NCBI GenBank assembly: GCA_017622395.1
Contig: JAGARF010000049.1
Span: forward strand, 1 to 5,715
Reading direction: 5' to 3'
Length of the DNA stretch: 5,715 nt
Origin: Clostridia bacterium
GTDB lineage: Bacteria; Bacillota; Clostridia; RGIG6154
Shown here: piece after piece, positions 1 to 5,192 of the stretch
Layout: each line of letters begins with the position of its first letter
How positions within the stretch are numbered: position 1 is the stretch's first letter
Translations under genes and position numbers: made by a program
The notes under the pieces: model-generated
What the model saw: the letters and a program-made list of their open reading frames with translations, nothing else
Told to the model about the DNA's origin: nothing
Database searches by the model: none

Positions 1-714
1 AAAATTATTGACGGTGCGGAAAGCGGAAATCTTATCCTTGCTGAATCAGAAACCAATTTTATATATGCTCTTGATGTAAAAGACATTGAAATTATGGTAG
101 ATAGCAAAATGGTAGAACTTAAGGATTTGGAAGATGGAATGCCTATAGATATTTATTATGAAGGTAATTTTGATAATATTCCTCAAAAGCAAGGACAGCC
201 CATTAACATCACATCATTCTGTAAATCTATTAATGGTCATTCTGTCGGAACGGAAAGAAACCCCGGCGGAACTTGTTATGATTTGAGCGGACTATACTTA
301 AAAGTTCTTGAGGATTTATGGGATACTGATACAGGACTTAATGGGGATATTAAATACATCAGTATTGATTTAAGCAAAGCACCCGGCGAACTGACAGAAG
401 GAGAAAAATCAGCTATAAGCTATATTTTTGCTAAAGCACATGGTAAACAATGTTTAGAACTTTCGTATGAACAACTTGTTGAGCAAGGATATCTAAAGGG
501 AGATAAACCATATTATTTTGAAGACGGAATTCTCTTCTCAATTACTGATTGTATGAAAGCTAACGAGCAATATAATGGACTTCGCGTTATAAAATTTAAC
601 GCACAGAAATGGCGTAGCGGACTGGGTGCATACATATTTACCGACTGCACAGCAGCCTGGCCGCAAAAGGGAACATGGTCGGAGTATAAGGTTGGCGCTC
701 ATGCTATTTCGTAA
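1..714 (+). CDS. Conserved protein of unknown function, 5'-truncated by the window edge
   Basis: The frame is open from base 1 to the TAA at 712-714, giving 237 visible residues. The ATG at 94 is internal, because coding-like sequence continues upstream of it and no ribosome binding site precedes it. Visible residues 1-60 alternate hydrophobic and polar positions and end in DLEDGMPIDIYYEG. This is the pattern of the small beta-barrel at the start of many secreted Clostridia lipoproteins (DUF3221/YobA-like), a resemblance I infer by eye. A middle section carries two cysteines (TSFCKS, GGTCYD). The last 40 residues, with FNAQKWRSGLGAYIF, DCTAAWPQKGTW and a final AIS, look like a C-terminal module I recall from Clostridia proteins of unknown function. 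A signal peptide or lipobox would lie outside the window. The function is unknown and an extracytoplasmic location is likely but unproven. The next gene follows 59 bp downstream on the same strand. Confidence 0.8.
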   Translation, partial: KIIDGAESGNLILAESETNFIYALDVKDIEIMVDSKMVELKDLEDGMPIDIYYEGNFDNIPQKQGQPINITSFCKSINGHSVGTERNPGGTCYDLSGLYLKVLEDLWDTDTGLNGDIKYISIDLSKAPGELTEGEKSAISYIFAKAHGKQCLELSYEQLVEQGYLKGDKPYYFEDGILFSITDCMKANEQYNGLRVIKFNAQKWRSGLGAYIFTDCTAAWPQKGTWSEYKVGAHAIS

Positions 715-773
715 GGGGAGAAAATATAGTATATTGTTACTATGATAAGTAAAAAGAGAAAGGATGATAAAAT

Positions 774-1031
774 GTGAAAAGAATTTTAATCTTAATTGTG
801 ACACTTGTTATTATGATAACTATATCTGTAGTTGCATATGCAAATAATTTAAAATTTCATGATGGAGTTTACAGAGATGAAAAATGGGAGTTCGATTTAG
901 GTATGCCAAATAAAAATCACATTACTATCATCCCGCAGAACAGACCAGAACCAAAAGTTCATGGAAATGGATATATAGAACATATGGAAATTCCTGAAAA
1001 ATATTATGAAATAATATTGCTAGAGAGATAA
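774..1031 (+). CDS. Small secreted or membrane-anchored hypothetical protein (85 aa)
   Basis: I do not recognise this protein. It starts at a GTG with the Shine-Dalgarno GAAAGGA at 758-764, 9 bases upstream. No in-frame ATG gives a better start; the ATG at 772 is out of frame and runs straight into TGA. Residues 1-23 form a textbook signal peptide: KR, then a long I/L/V/T hydrophobic core, ending in AYA. The last residues fit a type I signal peptidase site before NN. No lipobox cysteine is seen. The mature part would be about 62 residues, rich in aromatic, acidic and basic residues (DGVYRDEKWEFDLG), with no cysteines. It lies 59 bp after the upstream gene and 69 bp before the next, so co-transcription of the three is plausible. 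The signal peptide and ribosome binding site make it a real gene; no function can be assigned. Confidence 0.65.
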   Translation: MKRILILIVTLVIMITISVVAYANNLKFHDGVYRDEKWEFDLGMPNKNHITIIPQNRPEPKVHGNGYIEHMEIPEKYYEIILLER

Positions 1032-1100
1032 TTGGTTGGCTGAAAAAATAAGATAAACTGAACGATTTATTCTATTGTAATATATTAAAGAGGTGAAAAT

Positions 1101-1532
1101 TTGGAAAGTAATGTACCCGTGTTAATGATTAAAGAGCCATATACAACAATAATATTTTTACTTTTGTCTTTAATTTTATTTTTACATAATACGAAAAGTA
1201 AGAAAAAAGATAATAAGAAAGTAAAGTTTTTTGTTTGGTTTGACAATGTGTTTGCCTTTGAGTCTGATTATTATTGTATTGATATAAAGCCAGAAAACGG
1301 AGGATATAGGCTGGTTACTCTTTATAATGAGTTTGGAGATAAAAAAAGCATAGAACATATTCTAAAAACAGATAAAACAGATGAAGAGGTCTGCACAGAT
1401 GTTATTAATGAGCTTAGGGAATATATGAGAAATGGTGAAAACAGAAATGCTATCCTTAATGCTTTTAAAATTGAGTTATACTGCGAAGAAGAATATTTTA
1501 ATATAAAAGAAGATGCTGTGTGGCAGGAATAA
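1101..1532 (+). CDS. Single-pass membrane hypothetical protein (143 aa)
   Basis: I do not recognise this protein. The start is a TTG, chosen because AAAGAGGTGA at 1087-1096 is a strong ribosome binding site at the right distance. The next in-frame ATG (residue 9, base 1125) has none. Residues about 14-28 form one transmembrane helix, followed directly by a lysine cluster (KSKKKDNKK, residues 32-40). By the positive-inside rule the remaining 100 or so residues are cytoplasmic. That domain begins VKFFVWFDN, looks like mixed alpha/beta, and becomes acidic towards the end (YCEEEYFNIKED). No enzyme motif is visible. It follows two putative extracytoplasmic proteins on the same strand and may share a transcript with them. 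The downstream phosphate transporter has its own promoter elements. A sensor, assembly partner or immunity-like role would be speculation. Confidence 0.65.
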   Translation: MESNVPVLMIKEPYTTIIFLLLSLILFLHNTKSKKKDNKKVKFFVWFDNVFAFESDYYCIDIKPENGGYRLVTLYNEFGDKKSIEHILKTDKTDEEVCTDVINELREYMRNGENRNAILNAFKIELYCEEEYFNIKEDAVWQE

Positions 1533-1537
1533 ATAAC

Positions 1538-1576
1538 TTTACATAAATTTAACATAAGTTTTACCACGATTTTGAT
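1538..1576 (+). promoter_or_regulatory. Candidate Pho box: four direct repeats with 11-bp period
   Basis: Four hexamers start exactly 11 bp apart: TTTACA (1538), TTAACA (1549), TTTACC (1560) and TTTGAT (1571). The first three match the TT(A/C/T)A(C/T)A repeat bound by the PhoP response regulator in Bacillus, which also uses about 11-bp spacing; the fourth is degenerate. The array sits just upstream of an extended -10 and of a Na+/phosphate transporter gene, which is where an activator of phosphate-starvation genes should bind. The spacing and sequences are seen directly; PhoP binding is inferred. Confidence 0.55.
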
Positions 1577-1594
1577 GAAGTAGTCATATAAATG

Positions 1595-1603
1595 TGCTAA
1601 TAT
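1595..1603 (+). promoter_or_regulatory. Extended -10 promoter element of the phosphate transporter gene
   Basis: TGCTAATAT matches the extended -10 consensus TGnTATAAT. The only -35-like hexamer, TTGATG at 1572-1577, is 20 bp away, too far for good sigma-A contact and overlapping the last Pho repeat. A weak or absent -35 is typical of activator-dependent promoters. The predicted transcription start is near 1610, leaving a short leader of about 26 bases before the GTG at 1636. Confidence 0.5.
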
Positions 1604-1635
1604 ATAAGCATACTAAAGATGAAAGGATTGAAATC

Positions 1636-3387
1636 GTGGATATTTTTGATTTTTTAAGTTTAATTGGCGGTCTTTGTTTGTTCCTGTTTGGAATGAATAT
1701 TATGGGCGATGCTCTTGAAAGAAGAGCAGGAAACAGTCTTAAAAGCCTTTTGGGTAAGTTTACATCAGGAAAAGTTGCAGGCTTTTTAACAGGACTTGGA
1801 ATAACAGCTATAATACAGAGTTCTTCTGCAACTACTGTTATGGTTGTTGGTTTTGTAAACTCAGGGATTATGAGTCTTAAACAGGCTATAAATGTTATTA
1901 TGGGAGCAAATGTGGGTACAACTGCTACTGCCTGGATTTTGAGCCTTGGAGGAATTGACAGCGGTAATTTATTTGTTAAGTTACTTAAACCGACTTCATT
2001 CACACCGATTTTAGCATTAGTTGGTATAATTTACACTATGTTCAGTAAGAACACTAAGAAAAAGGACACAGGATTAATACTTTTAGGCTTTGCTACACTT
2101 ATGTTTGGTATGGATTCTATGTCTGCGGCTGTTTCAGGTCTTAGAGATGTACCTCAATTTCAGCAGTTGTTTATATTATTTACAAACCCAATACTTGGTG
2201 TTTTAGCCGGTGCAATACTTACAGCAATTATTCAGTCCAGCTCCGCTTCTGTCGGCATCCTGCAAGCATTAACATCAACAGGTGGAGTAACTTATGGCAG
2301 TGCTATACCTATTATAATGGGACAGAATATCGGTACTTGCATTACTGCGGTTTTATCTTCATTTGGAGCAAACAGAAACGGAAAAAGAGCTGCACTTGTT
2401 CATTTAATGTTTAATATTATAGGTACAGTAATTTGTCTTGTATTGTTTTATATTATCAAAATTACTGTAATGCCTGCAATACTAAATGATGAAGCTACTT
2501 ATATGGGAATTGCAGTATGCCATTCAATTTTTAATATATTCTGCACAATATGTTTATTTGGATTTACTTCACAAATTGAAAAGCTTGTATGCAGACTTAT
2601 ACCTGATGCGAAAACAAAAGAAGAAGTACCTGAACTTGACGAAAGATTACTTACAACTCCATCTATTGCTATTAAACATTGTCACGACCTGACAACAGAA
2701 ATGGCAAAGCATGCAATTTCAACATTGAAAGATGGTATATCTTCACTTTATGATTATAGCGAGGAATTAGCAGAGAAAATTCATGATGGCGAAGAAAAAA
2801 CAGACCATTATGAAGATATAATCGGTGACTATCTTGTGAAATTAAGTTCTCATCAGATTAGTGAAGAAGACAGCGGGGAAGCTGCAAAACTTCTTAAGAT
2901 AATAGGTGATTTAGAAAGAATTTCTGACCACGGTGTGAATGTACTTGAGTCTGCTCAGGAAATGAAAGATAAAAATATTGAATTTACTCCGAGTGCAATA
3001 AATGAAATTAAAACACTTACAAGTGCCGTTAATGAAATTCTTGACCTTACACTTGACGCATTTATTAATGGTAAGCTTGATGCAGTTAATAATGTTGAGC
3101 CTTTAGAACAAATAATTGATAATCTTAAAGAGTATATGAGAGAAAGTCATATAAAAAGACTTCAGCAGGGAGAATGTGGTATTGAAGCAGGCTTTGTTTG
3201 GTCAGATTTGCTTACTAATCTCGAAAGAACTTCAGACCATTGTTCAAATATAGTTGCTTGTATGGTTGATATGGCACATAATAATATGAATCTTCACGAA
3301 TCTTTAAAGAATTATAGGCTGGAAAGTAAAGAATATAAAGAAAAATACAATGAATATTCAAAAAAATATGCAATTATAAATAATTAG
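1636..3387 (+). CDS. Na+/phosphate cotransporter with C-terminal PhoU-like domain (NptA/YjbB type)
   Basis: This is a 583-residue Na+-coupled phosphate carrier of the inner membrane. The GTG at 1636 is preferred because GAAAGGA (1621-1627) lies 8 bases upstream. The frame stays open to a GTG at 1594, but that codon touches the -10 element and probably precedes the transcription start. Residues about 5-325 are membrane-embedded and contain the family's inverted duplication (two Na_Pi_cotrans units). QSSS occurs at 61-64 and again at 200-203, and GANVGTT at 90-96 is mirrored by GQNIGT at 229-234. Residues about 345-550 are a helical, charged cytoplasmic domain with two PhoU-like repeats, each bearing an E-R-x-S-D-H motif (LERISDH at 426-432, LERTSDH at 529-535), likely metal ligands as in PhoU. 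Length and architecture are normal for bacterial members. Most are taken as importers, although E. coli YjbB has been linked to phosphate export. The Pho box upstream favours uptake. No pst or phoPR genes are in view. Confidence 0.93.
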   Translation: MDIFDFLSLIGGLCLFLFGMNIMGDALERRAGNSLKSLLGKFTSGKVAGFLTGLGITAIIQSSSATTVMVVGFVNSGIMSLKQAINVIMGANVGTTATAWILSLGGIDSGNLFVKLLKPTSFTPILALVGIIYTMFSKNTKKKDTGLILLGFATLMFGMDSMSAAVSGLRDVPQFQQLFILFTNPILGVLAGAILTAIIQSSSASVGILQALTSTGGVTYGSAIPIIMGQNIGTCITAVLSSFGANRNGKRAALVHLMFNIIGTVICLVLFYIIKITVMPAILNDEATYMGIAVCHSIFNIFCTICLFGFTSQIEKLVCRLIPDAKTKEEVPELDERLLTTPSIAIKHCHDLTTEMAKHAISTLKDGISSLYDYSEELAEKIHDGEEKTDHYEDIIGDYLVKLSSHQISEEDSGEAAKLLKIIGDLERISDHGVNVLESAQEMKDKNIEFTPSAINEIKTLTSAVNEILDLTLDAFINGKLDAVNNVEPLEQIIDNLKEYMRESHIKRLQQGECGIEAGFVWSDLLTNLERTSDHCSNIVACMVDMAHNNMNLHESLKNYRLESKEYKEKYNEYSKKYAIINN

Positions 3388-3389
3388 TA

Positions 3390-3418
3390 TTGATTTTTGC
3401 GAAATATTGTGTTATTAT
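3390..3418 (+). promoter_or_regulatory. Sigma-A type promoter of the glycine riboswitch and symporter
   Basis: TTGATT (3390-3395) and TATTAT (3413-3418) are separated by the optimal 17 bp, and a TGT before the -10 makes it an extended -10. The promoter begins 3 bases after the phosphate transporter stop. Transcription should start near 3425, just ahead of the riboswitch. I see no separate terminator for the upstream gene, so readthrough from it would also have to pass the riboswitch terminator. Confidence 0.7.
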
Positions 3419-3434
3419 ATATAAAAATTAATAT

Positions 3435-3480
3435 TACCCTTTGATTTTTTCAGAACGATTAGAACTGGAAAATGAGGGTA
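3435..3480 (+). promoter_or_regulatory. Leader hairpin preceding the glycine aptamer, candidate ghost aptamer
   Basis: TACCCT (3435-3440) pairs with AGGGTA (3475-3480). Inside it, TTTTTCAG (3446-3453) pairs with CTGGAAAA (3465-3472) with one G-U pair and a loop at 3454-3464. The stem abuts the first base of the aptamer P1. It lacks the conserved core of a glycine aptamer, so it is not a working first aptamer. Its position and simple stem form match the 5' 'ghost' aptamer described for type-2 singlet glycine riboswitches. No U-tract follows, so it is not a terminator. Confidence 0.5.
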
Positions 3481-3558
3481 CTCCGGAGAATCTCAATTTA
3501 TGAGTGCCGAAGGTGCAAAACTGCTTTGCAGTTGAATCTCTCAGGCGAAAGGACGGAG
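3481..3558 (+). ncRNA. Glycine riboswitch aptamer
   Basis: The segment carries the conserved core of the glycine riboswitch. P1 is CTCCG (3481-3485) with CGGAG (3554-3558). P2 is GGAGA around 3485-3489 with TCTCT near 3537-3541. A CTCA/TGAG hairpin spans 3492-3504, followed by the conserved GCCGAAGGTGCAA (3505-3517). A variable hairpin AACTGC/GCAGTT spans 3519-3533, and the signature TCTCAGGCGAAAGGAC runs from 3539 to 3554. The layout matches the second aptamer of tandem riboswitches, but no canonical first aptamer fits between the predicted transcription start and here. It senses free glycine in the nascent mRNA and controls the downstream amino-acid symporter through the terminator at 3598. 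Confidence 0.93.
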
Positions 3559-3597
3559 CAAGATATAAATTTTGTATATATCTGCATGTCAATCCGG

Positions 3598-3628
3598 AGC
3601 CACCAAGAACTTGGTGGCTATTATTTTT
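3598..3628 (+). terminator. Riboswitch-controlled intrinsic terminator (expression platform)
   Basis: AGCCACCAA (3598-3606) pairs perfectly with TTGGTGGCT (3611-3619) around a GAAC loop, giving a 9-bp GC-rich stem. A U-rich tract, ATTATTTTT, follows, ending 7 bases before the symporter's ribosome binding site. The 5' arm (3598-3604) can alternatively pair with bases in 3477-3482 and is preceded by a second copy of the P1 strand, so terminator formation is probably governed by glycine binding. Confidence 0.8.
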
Positions 3629-3650
3629 AAATACAGAGGAGGATGTATTT

Positions 3651-5153
3651 ATGAATCAATTTTTTGAATTGTTGGCTCAGTACAATGATGAAATAAACAC
3701 ATTTGTCTGGACAACATTAGGTTTGGTGCTTTTGCTTTTTACAGGTTTTTTAACAACTGTAATAACAAAAGTTTTTCAGGTTTCCCATTTTGGCTTGTGG
3801 TGGAAGAATACAATTGGCAGTCTTTTTAAGAAAGATGTTATTTCACACTCAGCAGATAAGTCTATTTCACCATTCCAGGCACTTTGCACAGCACTTGCTG
3901 CAACCATAGGTGTTGGTAATATTGCAGGTGTTGCGGCAGCTATTTGTATTGGCGGTCCCGGTGCGGTTTTTTGGATGTGGGTTGCGGCATTTTTAGGAAT
4001 GATGACAAATTACTCTGAAAATGTACTTGGTATCTATTACAGAAGAAAAAACAAAGACGGTGAATGGTCAGGCGGAGCTATGTACTATTTGCGTGACGGC
4101 CTTGGAGCAAAAAAAGGTTGCAAAACCATTGGTAAAATTCTTGCGGTTTTATTCTCGATATTTACCCTTTTAGCCTCTTTCGGTATTGGTGCAATGGGGC
4201 AGATTAACAAAATCGTTGTAAATATTGAGTCTGCATTCAGAATTGACGCACTTGCTGATATTCAGCTTTATGAAGGTGTTTCAGTGTATTCTGTAGTAAT
4301 TGGTGTTGTACTTGTTATAATTGCAGCTCTTATTGTTTTAGGCGGTCTGAAAAGAATTGCAAGCTTTGCAGAAAAGATTGTACCATTCATGGTTGTTTTA
4401 TTTGTTGCAGGTTCGCTTGTAATTATTGGTGTTAACTTTAGCCAAATAGGTGAAGCATTCAAGGCTATATTTGTAACAGCTTTTTCACCTGTCGCAGTTG
4501 CCGGCGGTGTGAGCGGTTCAATTATTAAACAGGTAATGGTTCAGGGCTTTAAACGAGGAGTGTTTTCAAACGAAGCCGGTCTCGGTTCTTCTGTTATGGT
4601 ACACTCAAACTCAAATGTTAAAGAACCTGTTCAGCAGGGAATGTGGGGTATTTTTGAAGTTTTCGCTGATACAATTGTAGTATGCACAATGACAGCACTT
4701 GTTGTTCTTACTTCAGGCGTATATGACTTATATGCACCGATAAATACCGTATCAGGCGATGCAACAATGGTCGCACAGGCTTTTAATTCTGTTTTCAGTT
4801 TTTATGGTGTTGGTGAGAAGTTTATTGCCATTGCAATCCTTTTATTTGCATTCACTACTGTGCTTGGTTGGGACCACTACGGCTCAAAGGCTTGGGAATA
4901 TCTCTTTGGCACAAAAACTGTAAAGATTTATAAAGTTATACACCTTATTATGATTATGTGCGGTGCTTTGATGACATCTTCACTTACATGGGATATTTCC
5001 GATACATTTAACGGACTTATGATGATTCCTAACTTAATCGGTGTTATTTGTCTTTCAGGGCTTGTATGTAAAATAACCAAAAATTACATAGACAGAAATG
5101 TTAAAGGTAAGGATATAAAACCTATGCTTTCTGCATTTGATGATAATGAATAA
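3651..5153 (+). CDS. Alanine/glycine:cation symporter family protein (AGCS, Na+-coupled)
   Basis: A 500-residue multi-pass membrane transporter that carries glycine and/or alanine with Na+ or H+. The ATG at 3651 has AGAGGAGG (3635-3642) 8 bases upstream. The frame is also open back to 3504, but that stretch is riboswitch and terminator RNA and yields a nonsense N-terminus. Family hallmarks are all present: FQALCTALAATIGVGNIAG (75-93) in the substrate/Na+ site region, the signature GGPGAVFWMW (101-110), RGVFSNEAGLGSS ending at 314, and the C-terminal LGWDHYGSKAWEYLFG. Length is normal (about 450-500). No truncation or missing motif is seen. The gene is the only one behind the glycine riboswitch, which makes glycine a likely physiological substrate; D-alanine or L-alanine cannot be excluded. 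Expression is likely lowered when cellular glycine is high. It ends at a hairpin shared with the convergent amidase gene. Confidence 0.95.
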   Translation: MNQFFELLAQYNDEINTFVWTTLGLVLLLFTGFLTTVITKVFQVSHFGLWWKNTIGSLFKKDVISHSADKSISPFQALCTALAATIGVGNIAGVAAAICIGGPGAVFWMWVAAFLGMMTNYSENVLGIYYRRKNKDGEWSGGAMYYLRDGLGAKKGCKTIGKILAVLFSIFTLLASFGIGAMGQINKIVVNIESAFRIDALADIQLYEGVSVYSVVIGVVLVIIAALIVLGGLKRIASFAEKIVPFMVVLFVAGSLVIIGVNFSQIGEAFKAIFVTAFSPVAVAGGVSGSIIKQVMVQGFKRGVFSNEAGLGSSVMVHSNSNVKEPVQQGMWGIFEVFADTIVVCTMTALVVLTSGVYDLYAPINTVSGDATMVAQAFNSVFSFYGVGEKFIAIAILLFAFTTVLGWDHYGSKAWEYLFGTKTVKIYKVIHLIMIMCGALMTSSLTWDISDTFNGLMMIPNLIGVICLSGLVCKITKNYIDRNVKGKDIKPMLSAFDDNE

Positions 5154-5161
5154 AACTATTA

Positions 5162-5192
5162 AACCCTCTTACATATGTAGGAGGGTTGTTTT
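5162..5192. terminator. Bidirectional terminator between convergent genes
   Basis: AACCCTCTTAC (5162-5172) pairs with GTAGGAGGGTT (5177-5187) in 11 bp, including one G-U, around an ATAT loop. On the plus strand GTTTTA follows; on the minus strand TTTAATAGTTTTA follows, so it can end transcripts from both sides. It begins 8 bases after the symporter stop. Its plus-strand T-tract overlaps the amidase stop codon (5191-5193), so the two genes share one compact terminator. Confidence 0.85.

Noticed and set aside
726..743. Inverted repeat ATAGTA/TACTAT between the first two genes.
   Set aside because: Six A/T-rich pairs with no T-tract; too weak for a terminator and likely chance in this base composition.
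742..777. An 11-codon mini-ORF (ATG at 742) whose stop overlaps the GTG start at 774, suggesting translational coupling or a leader peptide.
   Set aside because: It has no ribosome binding site, its codons include the downstream gene's own Shine-Dalgarno, and an AT-rich stretch makes such a frame by chance.
1032..1100. A separate promoter for the membrane hypothetical gene, with TAATAT at 1078-1083.
   Set aside because: No acceptable -35 at the right spacing and AT-rich sequence makes such hexamers common; co-transcription is as likely.
1584..2003. 139-codon minus-strand open frame opposite the phosphate transporter.
   Set aside because: It is a mirror of the well-supported transporter coding strand, lacks a plausible ribosome binding site, and its protein is the low-complexity shadow typical of antisense frames.
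2486..2692. 68-codon plus-strand frame inside the transporter gene.
   Set aside because: Out-of-frame shadow of the linker and early PhoU-like region, where the in-frame protein is clearly conserved.
3425..3480. A complete first glycine aptamer, which would make a tandem riboswitch.
   Set aside because: The stretch is only about 55 bases and lacks both the CCGAAGG core and the AGG-AAAGGAC signature; only a simple two-part stem is present.
4268..4462. 64-codon minus-strand frame inside the symporter gene.
   Set aside because: Shadow of a membrane-helix region of the symporter with no independent start signals.
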